Shown here in pieces: positions 47,357-56,016 of a stretch of 64,000 bases of DNA. A program made the position numbers and the translations under genes. Every line of letters starts with the position of its first letter. The first letter of the stretch is position 1. The stretch comes from Blautia sp. (GTDB lineage Bacteria; Bacillota; Clostridia; Lachnospirales; Lachnospiraceae). Below the pieces are notes generated by a model. That model ran no database searches and was not told where the DNA came from. It saw only the letters and a list, made by a program, of their open reading frames with translations. The stretch lies in the NCBI GenBank assembly GCA_022764275.1, contig JALERH010000172.1:1-64000 (forward strand), in the 5' to 3' direction.

Positions 47357-48568
47357 TTACAGGCTTGCTCTGATCACTTTTGGCCTGCATCCTTCATCTT
47401 CCAAAGCTTTTACAATCTGATTCTTGTGATCTGTTCCGAATGCCTCCATGGTAATCTTAAGTTCCACGGCTGCATTACGGTTGGTGCTGACAAACTGATT
47501 GTGATCCAGTTTGATGACATTACCCTGGTTATCCGCAATAATAGATGCCACACGTACCAGCTCGCCGGGCTTGTCCGGAATCAGAACAGAAACCGTAAAG
47601 ATTCTGTCACGCTGAATAAGTCCATGCTGTACCACAGAAGACATGGTGATCACATCCATGTTTCCGCCGCTCAGAATGGAAACCACTTTTTTATTCTTAA
47701 AATCAAGATGGCGAAGTGCTGCAACGGTCAGAAGTCCGGAATTCTCCACGATCATCTTATGGTTCTCTACCATATCCAGAAATGCTACGATCAGTTCATC
47801 ATCCTCTACGGTGATGATTCCATCGAGGTTTTCCTGGATATAAGGGAAAATCTTTTCGCCCGGACGCTGTACTGCGGTACCATCTGCAATGGTATTGACA
47901 TGTGGAAGGGTCACAACCTCTCCCTTGGCCAGAGAAGCCTTCATGCAGGCTGCTCCTGCCGGCTCCACGCCGATTACTTTAATATGAGGATTCAGAAGCT
48001 TCGCAAGAGTGGAAACACCGGTTGCCAGACCGCCGCCGCCAATGGGAACCAGAATATAATCCACAAGCGGAAGTTCCTGAATGATCTCCATTGCGATAGT
48101 CCCCTGTCCTGTCGCAACAGCAGGATCATCAAATGGATGAATAAAGGTATATTCCTTCTCTTCTGCCAGTTTCAGGGCATAGGCACAGGCTTCATCATAA
48201 ACATCCCCGTGAAGGATTACCTCTGCACCATAACTCTTGGTACGTTCCACTTTAATGAGCGGAGTGGTATTCGGCATTACAATAACAGCCTTTGCCTTAT
48301 ACTTCTGTGCCGCATAAGCCACACCCTGGGCATGATTTCCGGCAGAAGCCGTAATCAGTCCCCTGTCTCTCTCCTCCTGGGACAGGGTGCTGATCTTATA
48401 ATAGGCGCCGCGTACCTTATAAGCTCCGGTACGCTGCATATTTTCCGGTTTAAAGTATACCTTGTTCCCTGTCAAATCAGAAAAATAGCTGCTTTTGATC
48501 AGCTTTGTCTCCTGTGTGACTTTTTTTACGATTTCCGATGCTTCCTCGAAACTCTCTAATGTCAGCAT
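47357..48568 (-). CDS. ilvA: Threonine ammonia-lyase
   Basis: KPENMQRTGAYKVRGAYYKI, SAGNHAQGVAYAA, PIGGGGLATGVS, C-terminal ACT-like domain. Confidence 0.94.
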   Translation of the reverse strand: MLTLESFEEASEIVKKVTQETKLIKSSYFSDLTGNKVYFKPENMQRTGAYKVRGAYYKISTLSQEERDRGLITASAGNHAQGVAYAAQKYKAKAVIVMPNTTPLIKVERTKSYGAEVILHGDVYDEACAYALKLAEEKEYTFIHPFDDPAVATGQGTIAMEIIQELPLVDYILVPIGGGGLATGVSTLAKLLNPHIKVIGVEPAGAACMKASLAKGEVVTLPHVNTIADGTAVQRPGEKIFPYIQENLDGIITVEDDELIVAFLDMVENHKMIVENSGLLTVAALRHLDFKNKKVVSILSGGNMDVITMSSVVQHGLIQRDRIFTVSVLIPDKPGELVRVASIIADNQGNVIKLDHNQFVSTNRNAAVELKITMEAFGTDHKNQIVKALEDEGCRPKVIRASL

Positions 48569-49506
48569 TTCGTTTCCTCCTCGATGTCAAATAAAGCATT
48601 TACAAATGAATTGGCGTCAAATTTCTGGAGATCGTCAATACTCTCGCCTACGCCAATATATTTTACCGGAATATCCAGCTCAGACTGAATTGCCACCGCA
48701 ATACCACCCTTTGCGGTTCCATCCAGTTTGGTAAGAATGATACCGTTTACCTTTGCAACTTCGGCAAATTCTTTTGCCTGCACCATTGCATTCTGCCCTG
48801 TGGTTCCGTCCAGAACCACCAGAGTCTCCAGATATGCTTCCGGATATTCTTTTTCCAGGATCCGATAGATTTTTCGCAGTTCTTCCATCAGATTCTTCTT
48901 GTTATGGAGCCTTCCTGCTGTATCGCAGATCAGAACATCCGCATTCCTTGCCTTGGCGGCTGCCACAGCATCATATACCACAGATGCAGGATCTGCCCCG
49001 GACTGCCCGCCGATTATGTCTACACCGGCGCGGTTTGCCCACTGTGTCAGCTGTTCCCCTGCTGCCGCGCGGAACGTATCCGCAGCTGCCAGAATGACCT
49101 TTTTTCCCTGATCCTTTAATTTGCCTGCAAGCTTACCTACAGAAGTGGTCTTTCCCACACCATTTACTCCGATGACAAGAATCACGGATTTGCGGTTTTC
49201 AAACTCATATTCCGTGCTGTCCACATACATCTGCTCTTTGATGCTGTTGATCAGAAGCTGCTTGCATTCTGCAGGATCCTTAATATGTTTTTCCGCAACC
49301 TGCTCCTTCAGTTTTTCCAGAATGGAGGTGGTGGCATTAATTCCGATGTCTCCCATGATCAGGATTTCCTCCAGTTCCTCATAAAAGTCATCGTCAATAC
49401 TGGAATAGCTGCTGAAAAGAGAATCAAATCCCGCTACGATATTGTCTCTTGTCTTTGTAAGTCCGCTTACCAGCCGTTTAAAAAAACCTTTCTTTTCCTC
49501 TGCCAT
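48562..49506 (-). CDS. ftsY: Signal recognition particle receptor FtsY
   Basis: GVNGVGKTTSVGKLA, CDTAGRLHNKKNLMEEL, TKLDGTAKGGIAV. Confidence 0.97.
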   Translation of the reverse strand: MAEEKKGFFKRLVSGLTKTRDNIVAGFDSLFSSYSSIDDDFYEELEEILIMGDIGINATTSILEKLKEQVAEKHIKDPAECKQLLINSIKEQMYVDSTEYEFENRKSVILVIGVNGVGKTTSVGKLAGKLKDQGKKVILAAADTFRAAAGEQLTQWANRAGVDIIGGQSGADPASVVYDAVAAAKARNADVLICDTAGRLHNKKNLMEELRKIYRILEKEYPEAYLETLVVLDGTTGQNAMVQAKEFAEVAKVNGIILTKLDGTAKGGIAVAIQSELDIPVKYIGVGESIDDLQKFDANSFVNALFDIEEETKC

Positions 49507-49520
49507 CGCTTTCTCCTCCT

Positions 49521-52500
49521 TTACTGTGTCAACTGATTTTCTACCAGGTCTACGGAAACCAGAGTGGACACGCCTTTTTCCTGCATGGTGATACCGTATA
49601 ATCTGTCTGCTGCATTCATGGTACCGCGTCTATGTGTTATTATAATAAACTGTGTGTTTTTCGTCAACTTCTGAAGATATCCGGCAAAACGTCCTACGTT
49701 GGAATCATCCAGTGCTGCCTCAATCTCGTCAAGTAGACAGAATGGAGACGGCTTTAAGTTCTGAATGGCGAACAGAAGGGCAATTGCTGTCAGCGCTTTC
49801 TCTCCACCGGAAAGCTGCATCATATTCTGCAGCTTCTTTCCGGGCGGCTGGGAAATGATCCGGATACCTGCCTCCAGGATATCTACGTCCTCCTCCAGCT
49901 CCAGAGTACCTTTTCCGCCGCCAAAGAGCTCACGAAAGGCCTTGTCAAATTCTCTCTGAATATCCTTAAATTTCTCGGAAAACTGACGTCTCATCCCCTC
50001 GTCCAGTTCCTTAATGATCGTTTCCAGCTGTGCTTCCGCTGTTTTCAGATCCTCATATTGGCCGGACAAAAACGTATGACGTTCGGAAAGCTCCTTGTAT
50101 TCCTGGATTGCATTGACATTGACAGAACCAAGCTTTCGTATCTCATCCTTTAACTGGTTGATCTGCTTCTTCATATCTTTAATATCTGTCAGTTCTGCCC
50201 TTCGGTATTGCAGGGCATTGTTCGGCGTAATCTCATATTCCTCCCACATATAGGAAATCTGGGCCTCCCGGTTCTCCTCCAGCTTGTCAATCTGACTTTT
50301 CAGACGGAAGCATTCCTTATCCAAAAGGGAAATCTGCCCTGACAGCTCATCACGCTTCTCAAAGAAAGCTTTATGGCGTGCATTTTTCTCATCTTTTTCC
50401 TTCTGCCAGGTTTCCATCTGACCTTTTGAAGCTGTTTCTTCAGACGCATACCCCTCAATAGCCATATTCAGTGAATCTATGCTTTCTTTTTTCTGCTCTA
50501 TCTCCTGTCCACCCTTTTCCAGTATTTCATGGATGTCTGACTTCTCCTGCCCGAGTGTTTCCATCTCAGAAAGAAGTCTGGCAAGATTTTCAGAAGCGAA
50601 GCTTTCTTTTTGCTCCGCTGTGGTCGCTTCCAGACGGAGAGCTTCCAGTTTCCTGGAAACCTCAAGCTCGTCATTTTTCCACTCCTCAAGTTCCTTCTGC
50701 CTTGTTTCAATAAAGGTCTGCAGCTCCTCTTCATCCTTTTTAGATGCCTCCAGTTCCTCTTCAATCTTATCGTGATCCTCCCTGGCCTCTTCCACCTGAC
50801 GGCGAATGTCTCCCTGGTCACGCTGAATACGGGTATAGCCTTCCTGTACTTCCTTCGCTTTTTCTTCCAGCTGGGAAATGTTCATCTTTGCCGTATTCTG
50901 GGCAATGTACTGCTGGCGAAGCTTTTCCTGGAAATCAGCGATGGCATCACGCATCACGTTTCGTCTGCTGCGGTTCTCATCGATTGCCTTCTGCATGTCT
51001 TCCATATCTTTTCTGAGAGCCCTGACACTGGATTCCAGCTCCTCGATCTCACGGCGCCTTCCCAGGAGATTGCTGTTATTTTTAAACGCACCACCGGTCA
51101 TGGAACCACCCGGACTTAACAATTCTCCGTCTGTGGTAACCATCCGCAGACTGTAACGGTATTTTCTGGCAATTGCAATGGCATGATCCATATTATCCAC
51201 TACCAGGACTCTGCCCAGAAGATATCTGGCCAGTCCTCTGTACTCTTCTTCCGTCGTCACCAGATCACTGGCAATCCCGATCACTCCCGGTTCCCGGAGG
51301 GCATCCTTCTGGCCAAAATCTCCTCTGCCGTTAATGCTGTTCAGCGGCAGAAAGGTTGCCCGGCCAAAACGGTTCTTTTTCAGAAACTCAATCATTCGTT
51401 TGGCCGTCTGTTCATTGTCTGTCACAATATTCTGAATACTCCCTCCCAGGGCTGTCTCAATTGCAATCTCATATTCTTTGTTTACCTGGATCAGATCCGC
51501 CACGACGCCCCGGATTCCAGGCACGCGGTCTTTCTGCTCCATGACTCTCCGGATGCTGTTTCCGTAGCCGTCATAACGCTCTGTCAGATTTTTCAGAGAT
51601 TCCAGACGGGACTCCTCACGGTGGTATGCTGTCTGACCGATTTCCATCTGGGAGTTCTGCTTTTTCAGCTCCTCCGTAATCTTATGTACCTCGGCGTCCA
51701 GCCGTTCACACTCGGCATTCATGCTGTCGATCATGGCAGTAATGGCTTCGTATTCCACTTTCGCTTTTTTCATGACAGACTGCTGTTCGGCTTCCTCAGT
51801 TTTCAGGTGAAGGATTCTCTGGCTGATCTCCGCTTTCCGGATTCCAATCTGCTCCATGAGGGTATCAAAACGCTGTGCTTTTCCTTTTGTATTGGCACGG
51901 GAATTGAGAAGCTCGATGATCTCGTTCTTTCCGTTCTCCACTGCCTCCGTACAGTCCAGAATCTCTGCCTGGATATTTTTTAAATGCTCTTCCTCGGTTT
52001 TCAGTTTTTTGCGTGCTTCCAGAAGTGTCGCATGAAGCCCGGATTTTTCCTGTTCCTGCTCTTCACAGGATTTCCGGTGTTTTTCCAGATCCTCCTCAAT
52101 GGTCTTAAGGCGGCTCCGATAGTGCTCCTCATTCTGGAGTCCGGCGGAAATCTGTTCCGCAAGTACCTTGATCTCACCGTCAAGCTGCTGCCTGCGAAGT
52201 GCCTTATTCTGCATATCCTCCCGCAGGGTATCCATCTTCTGATTCAGCTCGTCCAGTTCCTGATCCAGGCGATCATATTCTACTTTTGTCAGGTCATAAG
52301 CTTCCTGAGTTTCGGAAAGCTGAGCCTTTGCCGTTTCATTTTTTTCTCCCAGCTCTTCAAGCTGACGGCTGCTCTGTTCATTTTCCACCAGGAACATATT
52401 GACATCCAGTTCCCGCAGGGTATCTCTTTTGGAAAGATAGATTTTCGCAGTCTCAGACTGGCGCTCCAATGGTCCCAGCTGTCTTGTCAGCTCACTTAAA

Positions 52501-53081
52501 ATATCGGTAACACGAACAAGATTCTGCTGCTCCTCTTCCAGTTTTTTGATGGTCGTATTTTTTCTTCGCTTGAATTTTACGATTCCCGCAGCTTCATCAA
52601 AAAGCTCACGGCGCTCTTCCGGTTTTCCGCTCAGGATTTTGTCAATCTGTCCCTGTCCGATGATGGAATATCCTTCCTTACCGATACCCGTGTCGTAGAA
52701 CATCTCATTGATATCTTTCAGACGGCAGGCACTTCCATTGATCAGGTATTCACTCTCCCCGGAACGGTAAAGGCGTCTTGTCACCGTCACTTCGTTAAAA
52801 TCCACCGGAAGCTTGTGATCACTGTTGTCCAGGGTAATTGCAACGGAAGCGAAGCTTAAGGGCTTTCTGGTTTCTGTGCCGGAAAAAATAACGTCCTGCA
52901 TGTTTCCGCCTCGAAGCTGCTTGGCACTCTGCTCTCCCAGAACCCATCGTACCGCATCTGCTACATTGCTTTTTCCACTGCCGTTTGGTCCCACGATACC
53001 GGTAATGCCGTTATGAAATTCAAAATTTATTTTCTGGGCAAATGATTTAAACCCGTGTACCTCAATGTTTTTTAAATACAT
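49521..53081 (-). CDS. smc: Chromosome segregation protein SMC
   Basis: MYLKNIEVHGFKSFAQK...GPNGSGKSNVADAVRWVLGEQSAKQLRG, coiled coils with hinge, LSGGEKALTAIALLFAI. Confidence 0.97.
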   Translation of the reverse strand: MYLKNIEVHGFKSFAQKINFEFHNGITGIVGPNGSGKSNVADAVRWVLGEQSAKQLRGGNMQDVIFSGTETRKPLSFASVAITLDNSDHKLPVDFNEVTVTRRLYRSGESEYLINGSACRLKDINEMFYDTGIGKEGYSIIGQGQIDKILSGKPEERRELFDEAAGIVKFKRRKNTTIKKLEEEQQNLVRVTDILSELTRQLGPLERQSETAKIYLSKRDTLRELDVNMFLVENEQSSRQLEELGEKNETAKAQLSETQEAYDLTKVEYDRLDQELDELNQKMDTLREDMQNKALRRQQLDGEIKVLAEQISAGLQNEEHYRSRLKTIEEDLEKHRKSCEEQEQEKSGLHATLLEARKKLKTEEEHLKNIQAEILDCTEAVENGKNEIIELLNSRANTKGKAQRFDTLMEQIGIRKAEISQRILHLKTEEAEQQSVMKKAKVEYEAITAMIDSMNAECERLDAEVHKITEELKKQNSQMEIGQTAYHREESRLESLKNLTERYDGYGNSIRRVMEQKDRVPGIRGVVADLIQVNKEYEIAIETALGGSIQNIVTDNEQTAKRMIEFLKKNRFGRATFLPLNSINGRGDFGQKDALREPGVIGIASDLVTTEEEYRGLARYLLGRVLVVDNMDHAIAIARKYRYSLRMVTTDGELLSPGGSMTGGAFKNNSNLLGRRREIEELESSVRALRKDMEDMQKAIDENRSRRNVMRDAIADFQEKLRQQYIAQNTAKMNISQLEEKAKEVQEGYTRIQRDQGDIRRQVEEAREDHDKIEEELEASKKDEEELQTFIETRQKELEEWKNDELEVSRKLEALRLEATTAEQKESFASENLARLLSEMETLGQEKSDIHEILEKGGQEIEQKKESIDSLNMAIEGYASEETASKGQMETWQKEKDEKNARHKAFFEKRDELSGQISLLDKECFRLKSQIDKLEENREAQISYMWEEYEITPNNALQYRRAELTDIKDMKKQINQLKDEIRKLGSVNVNAIQEYKELSERHTFLSGQYEDLKTAEAQLETIIKELDEGMRRQFSEKFKDIQREFDKAFRELFGGGKGTLELEEDVDILEAGIRIISQPPGKKLQNMMQLSGGEKALTAIALLFAIQNLKPSPFCLLDEIEAALDDSNVGRFAGYLQKLTKNTQFIIITHRRGTMNAADRLYGITMQEKGVSTLVSVDLVENQLTQ

Positions 53082-53099
53082 AGTTTTGAATCCTTACCG

Positions 53100-53783
53100 T
53101 TACCCTTTCAATTTTCGGATTGCCATATAGGCTGCCGCCTGCTCTGCAGCTTTTTTGGTATGACCGGTACCGCTTCCCATTTCCTGACCATTTACCAGCA
53201 CATTCACGGTAAAGCTCTTGTTATGATCCGGTCCTTCCTCTTTGATCAGACGGTATTCCACCGACTGGCAGACTTTTTCCTGGACAATTTCCTGCAGGAT
53301 GGTCTTGCTATCATAAAAGAGCTGTTTGTGCTCCATGTCATTCAGAATAAAATTCAGCACAAACTCCTTTGCACTAGCAAAACCACCGTCCAGATAGATG
53401 GCTCCCAAAAGCGCTTCCGTAGCGTCTGACACGATAGAGTCACGATTTCTTCCGCCTGTCATATCTTCGCCCTTTCCCAGAAGCAGATATTTCGGAAGCT
53501 CAAACTCCCTTGCACAATAGGCAAGACTTGGTTCGCAAACAAGACTGGCACGTTTTTTCGTCAGCTCTCCCTCCGGAATCTGTGGATACTTTTTGTAGAG
53601 AAAATCGCTGCTGATCAGCTCCAGCACAGCATCTCCCAGAAACTCCAGACGCTCATTACATCCTGTTTTTCCCAGCTTCTTTTCATTGGCATAAGAACTG
53701 TGGGTCATCGCCTGTGTGAGCAGATGACGGTTTTGAAAATGATACCCGATACGCTCCTCCAATGCCTCCAACTGTTTTTCCAT
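53100..53783 (-). CDS. rnc: Ribonuclease III
   Basis: NERLEFLGDAVLELISSDFLYKKYP, DATEALLGAIYLDGG, C-terminal dsRBD; start trimmed. Confidence 0.96.
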   Translation of the reverse strand: MEKQLEALEERIGYHFQNRHLLTQAMTHSSYANEKKLGKTGCNERLEFLGDAVLELISSDFLYKKYPQIPEGELTKKRASLVCEPSLAYCAREFELPKYLLLGKGEDMTGGRNRDSIVSDATEALLGAIYLDGGFASAKEFVLNFILNDMEHKQLFYDSKTILQEIVQEKVCQSVEYRLIKEEGPDHNKSFTVNVLVNGQEMGSGTGHTKKAAEQAAAYMAIRKLKG

Positions 53784-53807
53784 TTTACTTTTCCCTCCTA
53801 TACACGA

Positions 53808-53832
53808 CAGGGTGCTGGCAAACAGCACCCTG
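53808..53832 (-). other. Intercistronic hairpin between plsX and rnc
   Basis: Perfect 10-bp stem CAGGGTGCTG-gcaaa-CAGCACCCTG, no T tract. Confidence 0.8.
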
Positions 53833-53844
53833 CAAATGCTTCTC

Positions 53845-54882
53845 TTATTCTGCCTTTTCTTCTTTCGGGGAGGCTTCCTCGCCGATACGCTCTGCAATCT
53901 TTTCGTTGATCTTTTCCTGCTTAAACTGAACACACTGGAAAATCGCATGCTTTATCTCAATGGCTTTTGCACTGCCGTGTGTCTTGACCACAAGGCCTTT
54001 CAGTCCCAGAAGCGGAGCACCGCCATACTCACTGGCGTCGAAAGCCTTTAAGGTTTCTTTCATCGCCGGTTTCACCAGAAGGGCTCCCACTTTGCTGCGG
54101 GTAGTTGCCATCATTCCGGCTTTCAGCATTTTGACAAGAGTCGAACCAAGACCCTCATATAATTTCAGGATCACGTTTCCCACGAATGCCTCGCAGACTA
54201 CTACATCCGCATAACCTGCCGGGATATCCCTTGCTTCAATGCTTCCAATAAAATTGATGCTCTTACACTCCTTCAGAAGCGGGAAGGTTTCTTTTACCAG
54301 AGCATTCCCCTTTTCTTCTTCCGCGCCATTGTTCACAATGGCTACACGCGGATTTTTGACTCCGACCACATTTTCCATGTAAATGGAACCCATCTTTGCA
54401 AACTGTACCAGATGGGATGGTCTGGCATCCACGTTTGCCCCGCAGTCGATCAGAAGAGAGACACCCTTTTCTGTGGGAATCAGCGGAGCAAGAGGCGGAC
54501 GCTCCACACCTTTACTCCTGCCCACCAGTACCTGTCCGCCTACAAGAATGGCACCGGTACTGCCGGATGAAACAAATGCATCTGCTTCCTGTTTTTTTAC
54601 CATATTCAGGCCTACCACAATGGAAGAATCCTTCTTTTTCCGGATAGCCATAACCGGAGCCTCAGCCGTTTCGATCACTTCTGTGGTGTTCACCACCTGG
54701 ATTCTTTCTTTGGGGTAATTCTGATATTTTTTCAGTTCTTCTTCAATGACATCCTGCTTTCCTGTTAAGATCACAAGAATGTCGCTTCTTTCCATAACGG
54801 CGTCCACCGCGCCCTTCACTGGCTCTGTCGGGGCATTGTCGCCGCCCATGGCGTCTACTACTACTCTAACTGTTTCTGCCAT
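53845..54882 (-). CDS. plsX: Phosphate acyltransferase PlsX
   Basis: VVVDAMGGDNAPTEPVKGAVDA, SSGSTGAILVGGQVLVGR. Confidence 0.95.
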   Translation of the reverse strand: MAETVRVVVDAMGGDNAPTEPVKGAVDAVMERSDILVILTGKQDVIEEELKKYQNYPKERIQVVNTTEVIETAEAPVMAIRKKKDSSIVVGLNMVKKQEADAFVSSGSTGAILVGGQVLVGRSKGVERPPLAPLIPTEKGVSLLIDCGANVDARPSHLVQFAKMGSIYMENVVGVKNPRVAIVNNGAEEEKGNALVKETFPLLKECKSINFIGSIEARDIPAGYADVVVCEAFVGNVILKLYEGLGSTLVKMLKAGMMATTRSKVGALLVKPAMKETLKAFDASEYGGAPLLGLKGLVVKTHGSAKAIEIKHAIFQCVQFKQEKINEKIAERIGEEASPKEEKAE

Positions 54883-54950
54883 ATTTTCCTCCTGTGCCGC
54901 CTATATCGCGGCCTCTTTAAAGGGTTATCATAAAATAACCCCTATTTTGT

Positions 54951-54980
54951 ATCATACTAAAAAACGGTATGAAAAGTCAA
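54951..54980 (-). promoter_or_regulatory. Putative SigA promoter of plsX-rnc-smc
   Basis: TTGACT-N18-TATGAT on the minus strand. Confidence 0.5.
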
Positions 54981-55031
54981 TAGAATACGCTATTTTTCCC
55001 ACCCAATGGGTGTCTGGTTATTACTATTCAT

Positions 55032-55447
55032 GGCTTAGCCGAATAAGCTTTTTCAATAGTCATCTATTGAATGGGTGTTCCACAGGAGTGTGGCACCCAT
55101 TCTTTCATAGAATACCTATCAGAAAATCCTCAGCGGGGTCTATGCAGAATTTTTTCGCCCCCAGATCCCATTTTCCACAAAAATGAGGGAAAAATCACAA
55201 CTTTTCATGCCAAATTTTCTCTATACAGAAAAATCATCTTCTGAGACCCCGCTTTTTAAGATCTCCGGGGTCTGAGAACACAATTTTTCCGTATAGATAC
55301 TTTTTGCATACTAGTTTGCCGTCTTTTACTTGAATTTCCTGGTAAATGGGCTCTGTCTATGAATTTTTTCTGCATAGACCCAGGGTTGCTTATTTTCCGG
55401 CAACCCTTTCAATGGCTCAACATTGAAAATGCTCATTCGGCTAAGCC
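55032..55447. repeat. Nested inverted-repeat element between the NUDIX gene and plsX
   Basis: Outer arms 55032-55057/55422-55447 (24/26 complementary), inner arms 55136-55149/55368-55381 (14/14), side hairpins at 55069-55102 and 55383-55405. Confidence 0.8.
55123..55304. repeat. Structured intergenic repeat, copy C
   Basis: AAAATCCTCAGCGGGGTCTAT...CCCCCAGATCCC...CCAAATTTTCTCTATACAGAAAAATCATCTTCTGAGACCCCG...CGGGGTCTGAGAA...ATTTTTCCGTATAGATACTTTT; aligns with copy A. Confidence 0.8.
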
Positions 55448-55484
55448 GTCCGCCGGATTTGACACGACATCATGCAATTATTTT

Positions 55485-55991
55485 CTATTTAAAATAGCTC
55501 TCATCCAATGGAAGCGCAATCTTCTTCCCGTCCAGGACAGCCTCCACCAGTTCATCGCCCTCGTAGCTGAGCTTTAATGAAAAGAAGGGCGCACCATCCC
55601 GAAGCAGTTTCAGGAAAATATAGTCTCCTATCCAGAGATTCAGCTTCCCGATTTCCTTTTTCGGGACCCACTCCAGAGTGCCCTCATCACACTCCTTCAG
55701 CGTACCGGTAAAACCGTCTGCCGTGTACAGGCACATATATTCCGTTCCATAGCCTTCCTGGGTAAAAGTCACGATTCCGCGAAAGCGCCAGTCGGTAAGC
55801 GTCAGTCCTGTTTCTTCCATTGCTTCTCTGAGGAGACACTCTTCCGGACTCTCCCCTTTCTCCAAATGTCCGCCGATTCCAATCCACTTGTCTTTGTTCA
55901 CATCGTTCTTTTTGGAAATCCGGTGGAGCATCAGATAGGAATCGTCTTTTTCAATATAACAAAGCGTAGTTAAAGGACTTTTCATTTGCAT
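55485..55991 (-). CDS. NUDIX hydrolase (8-oxo-dGTP diphosphatase-like)
   Basis: Nudix box GGHLEKGESPEECLLREAMEETGL (GX5EX7REUXEE). Confidence 0.92.
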   Translation of the reverse strand: MQMKSPLTTLCYIEKDDSYLMLHRISKKNDVNKDKWIGIGGHLEKGESPEECLLREAMEETGLTLTDWRFRGIVTFTQEGYGTEYMCLYTADGFTGTLKECDEGTLEWVPKKEIGKLNLWIGDYIFLKLLRDGAPFFSLKLSYEGDELVEAVLDGKKIALPLDESYFK

Positions 55992-56016
55992 CCCGTCTCC
56001 TTCCTGTAGTATCAGG

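Noticed and set aside
47231-48559. 442-aa plus-strand ORF
   Set aside because: Antisense to ilvA and the start of the GGDEF gene; Cys/His-rich low-quality translation typical of shadow ORFs.
49521-53081. Many 60-170 aa plus-strand ORFs across smc
   Set aside because: Antisense shadows of a long high-complexity coding sequence.
54746-55186. 146-aa plus-strand ORF running into the structured intergenic region
   Set aside because: Begins antisense to plsX and ends within hairpins; no RBS or domain.
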